Origin: Fagopyrum homotropicum
Lineage: Eukaryota > Streptophyta > Magnoliopsida > Caryophyllales > Polygonaceae
NCBI GenBank assembly: GCA_033239125.1
Contig: BSWB01000002.1
Coordinates: 158,210,409-158,274,408 of the forward strand
DNA length: 64,000 nucleotides
Direction: 5' to 3'
In this document: positions 11,105 to 21,758 of the stretch, piece after piece
Layout of the letters: each line of letters begins with the position of its first letter
Numbering within the stretch: the stretch's first letter is position 1
Made by a program: the position numbers and the translations under genes
The notes under the pieces: model-generated
What the model saw: the letters and a program-made list of their open reading frames with translations, nothing else
What the model was told of the DNA's origin: nothing
The model's database searches: none

Positions 11105-12835
11105 AGCTAACTCGAATGGTCCTCTCTATCTTTCAAACACGGATAATCCTAGTATGTAGCTTGTATCTACCTTATTTGATGGATCCAATTTTGTTTCATG
11201 GAAAAGAAACATTAGAATGACCTTGGGAGCAAAACTGAAGTTAGGATTTATTGTTGGAAAGGTGACTAAACCTGAATCTGATGAAGAGAAAATAATTCGA
11301 TGAAAAAGAGTTGATTACATGATTAGACGTTGGCTTGTACATTCTATGAATCCAGATATAGCTGAATATTTTTCATATGTTGAATCTTCTAAAGAGTTGT
11401 GGGATAAATTGGAAGATAGATTTGAGGTTTCTAATGCTCCTCTAATCTATCAATTGCATAAGGATCTAGTGAATCTAAAATAGGAAAACCTTAGTGTTGT
11501 TGTTTATTTCAGCAAAATTAAGAAAATCTGGGATGAGATACAAGCAGTTGATGGCTTACATTCTTGCACTTGCAAAGGAATTATTCACTATCGATGTGAA
11601 ATTCTTCAGCATCTTTCTGAGAGAGAGGCTAAGGCTTAAATTTTGCAGTTTCTGATGGGACTGAGAGATCAATTTTATAAGCCGAGTATATCACATGATA
11701 TTGCAAGCTGAAAAGTAGAAAGAAATTAGTAGTGCTTCTTTACTTGCTGCTATTAATCATGATGCACTATTGTTGTCGATAGAACATGTCTATCTAGCAA
11801 GCAGGTGGCAGTAGAAGAGACTACCGAAAGGAAAAGCAAGACAGATTGTGTACTTATTGCAAAGAGAGAGGACATCTTAAGGAGGTTTGCTTCAAGCTTA
11901 CAGATATTACTAATTGGTACAAAGGATCTAAAGGGAAATTGACAGATTATGGCCATATTGTTGCACATGTTCAGGATAATTTTGTTGGAAATTCTACTAT
12001 GGATTTTTCATCTGGGTCTTCTAATGATCCAGCTCTTGTCAATTCAGTCATTCAAGAAATTACGAGATTAATACAGAATCATAATTTCTCTTCTTCTCCT
12101 CTTGCAAGTTCCTTTTCTTCTTCATCCAAGAGTAATATTTACACTTGGATCATTGACATTGGAGCAGCAGACCACATCTGATATAATCAGACTTTATTTG
12201 ATCACTTGGACAGCCTTTCTCATCCTATTTCTATTGGTCTTCTTGATGGATCAATCAAGCAAGTAACACACAGTGTAACTGTTGTTGTTTCACTTTCTTT
12301 TTGCTTGACTAATGTGTTGTATGTTCATGATTTTAAGCACAACTTATTGTCTGTTCACAAGCTTATTCATAACACTGCTATGGATGCCATGTTTAAGTCT
12401 TTTGTCTGCATATTTCAGGACCATACTAATAATAAAGTCATTGCTTCTGGTCATAAGGAAAGAGGACTTTACAAGCTTTCAACAAATTCACATTCTAAAG
12501 TCAAGTTATCTTGTTTTAGTCATTGTATGTTGTCCATTACCAATAAGAATGTACATTTTTTTCATGAGAGACTTGGTCATACTTCTGTTACAACATTACA
12601 ACATTTATCTGGTTGTAACATTAGTTCCAATATTGCTATAAACTGTGGCACATGCATACTTAATTGCTGAACAACACAAATTGCCATTTTCTCCTAGCAA
12701 TTCTTATGCTAATCAATTTTTTGCTTTGATTCATATGGACATCTGGGGACCTTATCACACCCATTCTGTATGTGGTGCTAAATATTTTTTAACCTTGGTT
12801 GATGATCACAAAGGTGCACTAGAACCTATTTGATG
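11105..12835 (+). pseudogene. Ty1/copia gag-protease-integrase fragment
   Basis: Domains follow copia order. A gag N-terminal segment ([37 protein letters not shown]) spans about 11110-11290 and UBN2-type gag sequence runs to about 11700. A zinc knuckle follows at 11846-11900 (CTYCKERGHLKEVCF, pattern CX2CX4HX4C). The protease site at about 12150-12180 reads DIGAADHI instead of DSGATDHI, so the catalytic Ser and Thr are altered. Next come the GAG-pre-integrase block (FFHERLGHTS near 12557) and the start of integrase (HMDIWGPYHT, YFLTLVDD at 12735-12810). Several in-frame stops occur. Reverse transcriptase, RNase H and both LTRs are absent, so the fragment is truncated at about 12835. Confidence 0.88.
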
Positions 12836-13160
12836 GCACACAAGCAACAAACCTATTATCCCCTCATTTAGTTTATTTCAGCCATTGAATTCCGTGAAAT
12901 ATCTTTGTATAATATAATTTTATATTTAACATAATATAATATGTTAAATATAATATTTAAAATATAGTAATAAGATTTTTAGCACTGAGAATCGATCATC
13001 AGCCAATGCTACGATCTTATGTGCAAGGTATGTAGTAGCTTTAATTATGAACATTATTGACTTGGCTTGTCCCGGTCGCCCTATGCGAATGTGTTTATTT
13101 ATTTAGTATGCCGTTGTTGCTATTATTATTTCTCAACTTTGTTTGTTTCAATTGAAATAT
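12836..13160. repeat. AT-rich DNA including duplicated segment (copy A, left)
   Basis: From about 12970 ('cgatcatcagccaatgctacgatcttatgtgcaagg') to 13160 the sequence matches 56920-57060 with small indels. This shows the two loci derive from one ancestral sequence. No gene is seen. 12836-12970 is AT-rich with palindromic 'aatataat' runs. Confidence 0.7.
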
Positions 13161-13399
13161 ACTACTATAAAATGTGTTTATAACCCTTAAAATATATCCC
13201 GGGCTTATGAATCATGAGGTATAAAATTAGATTTTTTAAAAAATTTAATTTGAAAACCTATAATAACACGGATGTTGTAATACCCGGGTTATAAAGTTAT
13301 GTAAAATTAGGCAAGAGGTATGTAAATAACTCGAACATTGTTATATCCGGATTATATTTAATATTTATAACACTGTTACTTTGACCATCGGGCTATATA

Positions 13400-13903
13400 T
13401 TAGGTTAAATTTGTAAATTCAGCAAAATGCCCGGAATATATGTAAAAAAACCCTACCCCGTTTTTATTTTCAACTTTACTTTTCTCCCTCGACTGGCGAC
13501 ATGCGACTAGCGTAGACCGAACGAACGACTTGCGACAGTTGTTGTCTCCGACCACTGTCGGGTCTTCCTCCGGCGACTGGACCTGGCTCAGTAGTCGCTG
13601 CTCTCTCCAACTCTCTTGCATCGCTCTCGAGTCTCGGCGACTTTTCTCTTTTCTCAATCTCTTTTGCCTCCGGCTAGGGTTTAAGACAAATATGCGATCC
13701 TCCAAGCTCTATTCCACCTTCTACCTTTGTTGTTGTGGGTTTGTATCTATCTTTCAACTCTCTCCGCCTCTTCTACATCTTTGATCTCTCTCTCGGCTCT
13801 TGTGACTTGTGAGTCTTATGACTCGGCGTGACTGCGTCTCTGCCTCTCCTCCTGGAGTCTTGTTGCATCTATTAATGTTTTCTGAGTCTTTGTATTGTGA
13901 GTT
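13400..13903 (+). other. Pyrimidine-rich, leader-like stretch without a clear gene
   Basis: CT-rich sequence with 'aaaaaccctaccccg', 'tttctccctcg' and short ORFs up to 84 codons. It resembles a plant 5' leader or captured exon, but no protein was recognised. Confidence 0.35.
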
Positions 13904-14110
13904 CACTACTAGAAACACGGGTCATTAACTATGCATTAGCCTCAATGCTACCTATTGCGTCGGACGATATTTCAGCGCTTTCAACAAGTGTTTTACTTTA
14001 TCGACGCTATATAGCATCCAAGATAAAAATGACACTTATAAATATTGAAATAGAGTATAAAGCGTCAAGAAAATAATCGATTTTCATTACCCGCGAAAAG
14101 TTAAAACATA
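13904..14110 (+). mobile_element. Solo CACTA-like terminus
   Basis: CACTACTAGAAACACGGG followed by repeated GCGTC/GACGC-type motifs in AT-rich DNA looks like the left end of a second CACTA element. No matching TTTCTAGTAGTG right end was found within several kilobases, so it may be a broken or nested element. Confidence 0.4.
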
Positions 14111-15025
14111 AACCCGCCTCCTTTTTTACTTTTCACTTCAACAAGTACCCGCTCAACAAAATAATTGATTTTCACTGAAACCCTACAGTCCCCCGCTCCG
14201 TCTATCGCTGTGTTGCGGTCTTCTTTTCCCTCAAACCCACCTCTTTGAAGAAGAGGATGAAACCCCGTCGACCGAGACTTCTCTGTGGCGGTCTCCGGCA
14301 ACCAAGTACTGCACCCGCTCCGTCTAAAAGTCCCCCGGAGACCAAGGATTTTCTCTTCTCATCCAACAAAGAGGCTATTAGATGGGGTGAGGGTTGTAGC
14401 ACCATGAAGAAGCAGGAGGAGCGTAGCGCCATGGAGAAGCAAGAGGAGCAGAAGTAGGTGAAACCCTAGGCCCGGAGACGAGTTGTGCTGCTGAGTGAGG
14501 ATTCCCAGGGGTTTCGCTGTTGTATGAGTTGTTATTGCAGGTAATTTTTTGTTTCATTCGGCCTTGTTCGCTAGGGATTCTGAAGAGCTAAATGTTCTAT
14601 GCAACAACACTCTCTATTCTTCCTTGCTGTCTTTCTCTAGTTCGTCCTACTTACCATCTCTTTTAGTCTACTGCAGAAAAGAAGAATCCCCAAACTCCTT
14701 GTAATCTTCTTCTTCTCTTCCCAACTAGGGTTCTTTATATTTTTAATTGGTCTGTAGCTTATTAAACTTGGACTTTGATTTAGTAATTTTGAGTTAATAT
14801 TCAAAATATTAGTAATTAGTGCGTGATGGTATTCCTCACCTTCAGTTATGAAGTTGTTCAGTGCTTACGAGTTATAGATGAAGGGGCTGAAATTGACACT
14901 CATCTTTCAATATTTGTAGGCTAATAATCTAGAATAAGAGAAGGAAGAAGATATGGCTTGTGGACTTGAAAATGGTGATTAGATTGCTTTATCACGGTCT
15001 TTTTGTGAATCATGCTTAGTGGAAT
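14111..15025. other. No gene recognised; CT-rich then AT-rich DNA
   Basis: ORFs of 66-76 codons around 14101-14457 overlap on both strands and have low-complexity Arg/Ser/Glu composition. None resembles a known family. The rest is AT-rich. Confidence 0.5.
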
Positions 15026-15029
15026 ATGA

Positions 15030-15615
15030 CACTGACAGGATTTACATTTTGCAAATCTGGTGCTGGCCTGTCCATTCTAAAGACTGGGGATAGACAATGG
15101 TTCTTTTTCAGTCCCAGGGATAGGAAGTACCGAAAACAAGGGTACAAGACATGGCTACTGGAAAGCACAGTCACTTGTAATTCGAGAACTGTTGGGATGA
15201 AAAAAACCCTTGTCTTGTACAAAGGTCGAGTACCTAGTGGAGAACGCACTGACTGGGTAATGCATGAATACATATTGGAAGAAAGTGAGCTTATTAGATG
15301 TAAGGATGTCCAGGTTTGTAGCTTGAGTTGAAGATATTAAACTAATGATAATTACCATGTTCTGTACAAAGTCTTCAAGAAGAGTGGCCCTGGACCCAAA
15401 AATGGAGAACAATATAGAGCCCTATTTAGGGAGGAGGATTGGGTTGATAATTAACTAACAAAACTTGGTAATTACACTGAATCTGCAGATGTGTACAAAG
15501 AAGAACCTCTAGTTCAGTGGGATGATATTGAAGAGTTCATGAACCAACTTGTTGATGAACTTGAGCTAGAAGCTCATATCGATGGCTTTCATTGTGCGGT
15601 CCCACAAGTAAGCTA
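15030..15615 (+). pseudogene. NAC transcription-factor fragment (NTL/ANAC017-like), broken
   Basis: Partial NAC domain, the plant-specific DNA-binding fold. The block at 15066-15313 contains [46 protein letters not shown] and [12 protein letters not shown] (subdomains C and D). After a donor-like CAG/GTTTGT at 15313 and only about 30 bp, a second block (15346-15450) continues with [17 protein letters not shown] and FREEDWVDN (subdomain E), then acidic sequence ending at a donor-like AAG/TAAGC near 15612. The EEEL.RC and [18 protein letters not shown] pattern resembles the membrane-tethered NTL group of NAC proteins. Subdomains A and B are absent. The invariant GYWKA segment survives only out of frame (15153-15166), bracketed by two small deletions that cancel. 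It lies inside a probable DNA transposon, suggesting capture. It cannot encode a working NAC domain. Confidence 0.85.
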
Positions 15616-17584
15616 ATATTTTTTTTGAGGCCTTTTGAAATATCTAAAAACATTTTCTAGGAGTGTGGAATGTACCTTCTTTTGCTCTTGTGTTTTAGGC
15701 TTTGAACATACTCTCTTTTTGAGACCATTGATCTTTATAAGCCAGCATAAGATTGATTTCTGTTTTTTTCATGAAAATTATAAAGTTTGAGAAAATTATT
15801 TTTTCCAGTCATGCATCTTGGTATAGATTATCTAGAACATTTTATTTTGTTATTACTTTTACTATCATGGATATTTAACTAACTCTTTGCTTTATTCGTC
15901 ATCATACCTTTAAGCAAAAAAATATTACATGGACTTTTCACTTCTAGTGAAAGTTTCCATGTGGTTAAGCTAGTTTAACATATAGAAAATTCTTGTATAC
16001 TACTATTAATCTATATACTTCAGCTTGATGTAAAATGAACAGAGGAATGAAGAATCATAACTGAACTATGTTTTAGTGTATTGTAGAAATTTGGGATACT
16101 ATATTGTGTAACAAATAATCACTATGTGGTTTTAATGTTGATATATTTCCCCTCGCTTCCTGATCAGATACGAGGGAAGGTGTGGCATGCCAACCAATTT
16201 GATTCTACTTAAAACCACATAGTGATCAGGAAGCGAAGAATCTAATCTCAAAGGTATAGTTGTGGACGACATATATTTACTTCAAAAGACTCTCATACCC
16301 CTAAAAAATCGAATAATAACGTTGAATACCTAGGGATGAACAAATAATATCAAGATGGAAAACCACAAGGTCAAAATCGGGTTTTAAACAAAAATAAACT
16401 CATACAAGCAAAAATAGCCTTGGTCTGAAAAGTTTATTTTTGAGTTTATAAACCCAAATAAACCCCTAGAGAAATAAACCAATCCCTAACACCTACAAAA
16501 ATAAAACTCGGGTTTAGAAACTAAATGAAACACAAAGAAGCTACAAGTAAACAAGCCCTTACTGTTACGCATTGGATTTTGCTGTTGGTACCCTTCTCCA
16601 ATATGGGAAAACCGGACTCATATCTTTTGTTACTGTTAATTTTAAACTTCAGTTAATGATTTTCTTTGCTTTTGACTTGTACCGTTCATTAAAATTGAAG
16701 AAGTCACAGTGTCTCAAAGATTGTATGTTTCGACAAATTTTAAAATTCTTTTTGCTTTTCATTAAAATATTATAATGAGGAGCTTATCTAAGTTAATTTA
16801 TGATATCTATACAGTGGTATGGGAAAAAAGATACTTACTCATATGATGAAATTGAAGAAATTCGTAAGGAGTAGCTGGAATATTTGCTTCAACTAATCTT
16901 TTAGGTATGAAATTCGAAACTTTAATTGCATTTATATGATTTGGATTTGGATTGTGTGTTCCGACCTCTAATAGATTTTTTAGACAGATTTAAATCAACC
17001 CTAGATTGTTGTTCTTTGGTTTTCATGAACAATTGTTTGACATGTCCATAGACATTGAATATCCTTTTCTTCTAGTATATATTTTGCATTTGAGACTATT
17101 TCGCAAAGGGCTCCATACACCTTTCACTTTGTAACTTTTTTAAACTTGGTGTTATTGTGACAATAGAAAGATTCAAATCAGTGAAGATGACGAGATTGAA
17201 AACTTGATCTATTTTAAGGCTTCATGACCTCTCCGGCAAAAACAATGAAGATTTCATCACCGGGTATCTTCTAGTTGATGTGCATTGCTAGCACGATGAA
17301 TATTTCTTTTGAAGATTCTGAAAATTTAAAACTTTACTTGGTGATATTTAGTTTAAGAACGTGTCCCATTTTCAATTCGGATGTGATAGTGGTGATCACA
17401 AAACGATGATGTTTTGAGTTTAGTAAGTACATGACTTTGAATCATGTTTGTGAATGGAATTGGTTGCTTCCGGTTTTTTTTTGCATTTGGGACAGGTACA
17501 ATTTGTGAAAGAATGTGTTGTAGCGGAAGCCATGAAATAAGTATAGAATCCGAACATTAAATTCGGGTTATATTTTGTACAATG
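15616..17584. other. AT-rich interior of the probable transposon, no gene recognised
   Basis: Intron-like AT-rich DNA. A short stretch at 16812-16875 (tacTCATATGATGAAATTGAAGAAATT) may be another scrap of the captured gene, but it is too short to assign. Confidence 0.5.
16117..16235. repeat. Interleaved inverted repeats
   Basis: ATCACTATGTGGTTTTA (16118-16134) and CGCTTCCTGATC (16154-16165) both recur in reverse complement, fused and overlapping, at 16210-16235. This resembles a templated insertion. Confidence 0.75.
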
Positions 17585-17619
17585 GTCTCGTAATAAATTT
17601 GATACCAAATAACACGGAT

Positions 17620-17965
17620 CTTCATTGTCAAGATTATTTGGTGGTCACATAGTCGAATAACCCGGATTCTAACCTCCGGGTTATTTGTTTGTATCAGATA
17701 ACCCGCATCCCAATATCCGGTTATTTATTCATAAAATAACCCGTCCCGTATGCACCGTGGTGTTAGGGGGTAAAATAACCCGGTTATGTGACATTCTCAA
17801 ATACCCCGGTTATACGTTTGTCGGGTTATTTGATAGAATATATCCCGGTTGGCATCGTTGGAACCAAAAACAAAAGAGAAAAAATAACCCGAATATTCGT
17901 TAACGAACGCCCGGGTTATAAAGTTGGTGGACCAAATATCACACTAACCTTTAACCCGGTTGTAG
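17620..17965. repeat. Right subterminal ATAACCCGG repeat block
   Basis: Ten or so copies of AACCCGG/CCGGGTTAT-type sequence in both orientations over about 340 bp. They mirror a sparser set at 13177-13390. Confidence 0.75.
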
Positions 17966-18073
17966 TACAGAGTATATTCTCGCAAACAACCGAATTATTT
18001 TCCAATTTTTGTAGTAGTTTAATATAAGTGTGGATTGTCAAAGTTATGTATGTTGACGTTATAATTATTAAAT

Positions 18074-18088
18074 ATGATATTAGAACTT
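18074..18088. repeat. Target-site duplication of LINE 18089-23480 (poly(A) side)
   Basis: ATGATATTAGAACTT, identical to 23481-23495. Confidence 0.95.
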
Positions 18089-18235
18089 TTTTTTTTTTTT
18101 TTTTTGAAAAATTTATGTATATATATCCAGACAGAGGGGTTACAAAGCATCTAGCTTAGAGCAAGATCAGGAGACTGGGGCAAGGTCAAAAACAAAGTGC
18201 AGAAGAGCAAAAACATAAGAGGAGAGAGAGAGTGA

Positions 18236-21200
18236 TTAAGGATGATGAAAATTCAGGCCGAGAATCCTTGCCCAGCTAAGGGAGTGCCTAGAACGGTTCT
18301 TCCATTTGAGAGAGAAGTGTGTTTTAGTCAAGTTGATGATGTTGTGAGCGCAGACGGTGGGATGAGTACTTTTGTTGTTGTAGATTAGATCGTTACGAGC
18401 CTTCCAAATAAGATATATGTAGCTGATCATCGTAGAAACTCGCACATTGATGATAAGATCATCTTTGATCAGAGGGATGGACCGAAGCCAAGTCCAGATG
18501 CAGTCGCTGTAGGGGAGAGGATGGGGGATCCGAAGCCAAGCAGAGATTATGTTCAGGACAGCTTGGGCGTAGGAGCAGTGGAGAAGCAAGTGAGGCTCGT
18601 CCTCCGGGGAAAGGTTGCAGGTTCGGCAGGTATTATCAGTGACAATGTTCCAGTCATTCAACTTAGACAGGGTCGGGAGGCGGTGGTGGCTTGCAATCCA
18701 GGCGATGGCTTTACATTTCGGAGGGCAGGGAGTGGACCAGATAATGCCATACTGGTAGGGTTGTGATGGTGCCGGCGGGGACCAACAGAGATTGAAGGCC
18801 GCAGCAATGGAGAATTTGTTGGAGTTGGAGGTGGTAAGGGTACATGAATTGGTTACCAGTCATCTTGGTAAGGATCTCATCTCTCACTTTGAGGAGCTGG
18901 CACCAGGAGTAGCTATAGTTGAAGTTGGCCGAACAAGTCCAGATGGGCTGGCCCTTGAGAATGTTGTGGGATACCCACTCACTCCAGAGGCAGCGGACAG
19001 GGTTGCAAGAGCTATCATGCAGTTCAAACAAGAGCTTAGCAAGACAAGCCTTGTTCCAAGAGAGGGCCTCTTTGAATCCAAGGCCACCATTAGATTTAGG
19101 CATACAGACAGTGTTCCAGGAGATAAGTGCGCGCGAACTGGAGGCGTTCCCAGCCCAAAGAAATGACCTCAGCATGCTCCGGATTTTGAACATAATGGAC
19201 GAGGGAATGAGGAGGGTGTGACACCAGTATTGGTGGAGCGACATGAGGATGGAACTAATAAGCTGCTTCCTGCCAGCATAGCTCAGGTGGCGAGCACTCC
19301 AGGAAGAGATCTTATTGGTGATTTTAGTGATCAAGGGAGAGAACTCGGAGCAGCAGAGCCGCTTACTACCAACCGGGATACCGAGATAGACAAAGGGCAG
19401 GGAGCCCCGAAGGAGCCCACAAGCAGAGATGAGATGGTCACAATCAGAGTCCGAGAGCCCGCCAAGGAAAATAGATGACTTAGAGAAGTTGATGGTGAGT
19501 CCGGAGTATGATCCGAAGTGGTCGAGAGTGCGCTTCAGAATGTTGATAGAGGGGCCATCACCGCGACAAAACAACAATAGGTCATCTGCGAAGCAAAGGT
19601 GGGTGATCCGGGGGTGGGCGCATTTGGGGTGGATGTTGAAGTCGGGGTTTTGTGTGTTGATGATGAGCATGGAAGACAGCACCTCCATCGCAAGGACGAA
19701 GAGAGGGGGGGAGAGAGGGCATCCTTGTCGAAGCCCTCTCGAGCTAGGGAAATAACCCACCAGAGAGCCTTGGATGTTAATAGAGAAGGACGCAGTGGAG
19801 ATACAGGCGTCGACAAGCCTGATGAACCAGGTGGGAAATCCAAAACGGCCCAGGCAGTTCAGAATGAACCTATGATCGATCATATCGAAAGCCTTTGTGA
19901 TGTCAAGCTTCAAAGTGCATCTAGGCGAGATGTGGCGTCTATTGTATTTTTTAAGGATCTCTTGGCATAGCAGGATATTGTGTTTGATTGCTCTTCCTTT
20001 CACGAACGCCCCCTGGTATCGGCCCACAAGGGATGGGAGGGTAGCATTGAGCCTGTCGGCAAGAAGCTTTGCAATAACCTTGTATGTAGTGTTACAACAG
20101 GAGATGGGGCGGAAGTCACCAGGAAGAGAAGGGTTAGGTTTTTTTGGAATGAGGGTAATAGCAGTATGATTGACATGCCGTGGCATGATTCCAGAGTGAA
20201 GGAACTCGAGAACAGCATCAGTGAAGATACCGCCAGAGATGGGCCACGACGCCTTAAAGAAAAGAGCGTTGAAACCATCAGGGCCAGGGGCCTTGAGGTC
20301 GCTCATGTTGAAGAGGGCAGATTTGACGCTTTCCATGGTGAACTCAGCGTTAATATTGTCCAGATCAGCAGCGGTTAAGGAGCTAAGCGGGCAGTTAGGG
20401 AAAAGATTGTGGGGGTTGGCTAAAATTGTGGGATTTAGTATCTTGGAAAAGTGATTAATAAGGATAGGCGATATTTTCTCCCGATTAAAGATGGGCCCCG
20501 AAGCGAGATTCTCGGGATCACAAAGGCCTCTCACGTCATTAGCGGCACGACGACCGGCAATCTTTTTGAAGAAAAAAGACGTGCACTGGTCGCCGTGGTT
20601 GATCCAAGCTTCTTTGGAAAGCTGACCGAGGGTAGCTTGCAGGCGGTCCTGGTGAGATCGGAGAGAGGCAAGAGTGGTGTGCTCGGCCTCAAGAAGCTGC
20701 TGATCAAGGGGATTAGCGATGAGCCTGGAGTGGATGCTTTCAAGCGAAGCCTTGAGGTTCTCAATAGACGTGCAGAGGGTCTCCATGGATAGGCTGGGAA
20801 ATTTTTTGAGAGCAGGCTTGAGTTTCTTAAGGTTGTAGTACAAGTGGTCCATCTTGCACGCACTGCGCTGAGCAAGGAAAGGAGCCCAATGGAGGCCGAC
20901 AGTGGTATGGAAGTTCTCGTGGGACGCCCAACAATTATTAAATCTAAACTGCCGGTGGGCCTGAGCAGCTTTGGCGGTGAGGGAGAGGATGGCCGGTGAG
21001 TGATCCGACAGGTACGGGGTGTCGAAGTGAACAGAAGACATAGGGAAATAGTTAGGCCACACGTCGTTAATCACAACCCTGTCGAGCTTGCTCCAGATAC
21101 GAGAGCTGATCTGCTTGTTATTCCATGTGAAAGAGAACCCCGAGAAGATGTGGTCAGAAAGGTCGTTAGTCCGGAAGCACTCGGAGAGCTCGTTTGACTG

Positions 21201-21731
21201 CTGGAGAGCAGGAGAGGGTCTGTCCGAGAGCCGTTCGGACGGGCATAAGGTGGTGTTGAAGTCTCCTAAGATCGCCCAAGGCTTATTGGCAGTGAGAAGC
21301 CTAATAGTGGAGAGGTTAGGCCAAAGAGAGCTGCGATCAAGAGGGTTGTTGTGGGCGTAGACGAGTGTACACTCGAAGCTAGGGGTGCTGGTTAATGTGA
21401 TTGGGGTGATAGAACAGTGAATGAGCTGGTCAGTTATAAAGGAGGTGGTAAGGTTGAGGGCAAGGGTATCCCACCAAATCCAAATGCGGCATCTAGCATT
21501 CGGGGAGACATTAGAAGTAGAGGACCAGTGAGGGAGGATGGGGAGGGAGGGCATTTTGTCCGCTAGGATTTTAGTTTCGAGAATCGCAATGACATCCAAC
21601 CGGTGCTTCTTAACCAGGTCGCAAATAGCCTTTTGCTTGGAGGGATGGTTAAGACCCCGGATGTTCCAGGAGCCAATGTTAATCGACATGGATATGGGTG
21701 GGAGAGGTGATAACATCCTTGATGTTTTCAC
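18236..21731 (-). pseudogene. LINE ORF2: AP endonuclease, reverse transcriptase, zf-RVT
   Basis: Enzyme for target-primed reverse transcription. The 1006-codon frame 21731-18711 starts with the endonuclease: GSWNIRGLN, ILETK, LGDFNTTL and SDHSPAIL hold the expected Asn, Glu, Asp and His catalytic residues. Next comes the reverse transcriptase: KAPGPDGFNALFFKASW, DFRPISCCNTTYKVIAK, LKLDITKAFDMIDH, GLRQGCPLSPPLF and FADDLLLF, with its catalytic Asp pair. A frameshift between about 18720 and 18830 moves the C-terminal zf-RVT region (CRTCNLSPEDEPHLLLHCSYA, IYLIWKARNDLIYNN) into the frame 18661-18236. All catalytic residues look intact, so a single indel separates it from a complete ORF2. Confidence 0.93.
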
Positions 21732-21758
21732 AATGAAGGGGGCCTGAAGTGACGGGGG

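Larger units (their letters stand above)
13161..18018. mobile_element. Probable DNA transposon with ATAACCCGG subterminal repeats
   Basis: Both ends of this 4.9 kb block are rich in a palindromic ATAACCCGGGTTAT-type motif. The left examples lie at about 13177-13390 and the right ones at 17640-17960 (ten or more). Outermost sequences are ACTACTATAAAA on the left and TTTTTGTAGTAGT on the right, resembling degenerate CACTA-class termini. The paralogous locus at 56905-57115 lacks the block: the sequence left of 13161 continues there without it. Termini and target duplication are not exact, so boundaries are approximate and the superfamily is an inference. It carries a broken NAC-domain fragment and leader-like pyrimidine-rich DNA. 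Confidence 0.5.

Noticed and set aside
17620..17965. Regularly repeated CCGGGTTAT motifs as a possible CRISPR array or telomere-like tract
   Set aside because: Both orientations, irregular spacing, no conserved spacer length, plant TE context; fits transposon subterminal repeats.
13904..18018. CACTACTAG at 13904 as the left end of a complete second CACTA element
   Set aside because: No matching TTTCTAGTAGTG right end or 3 bp duplication found; kept only as a solo terminus.
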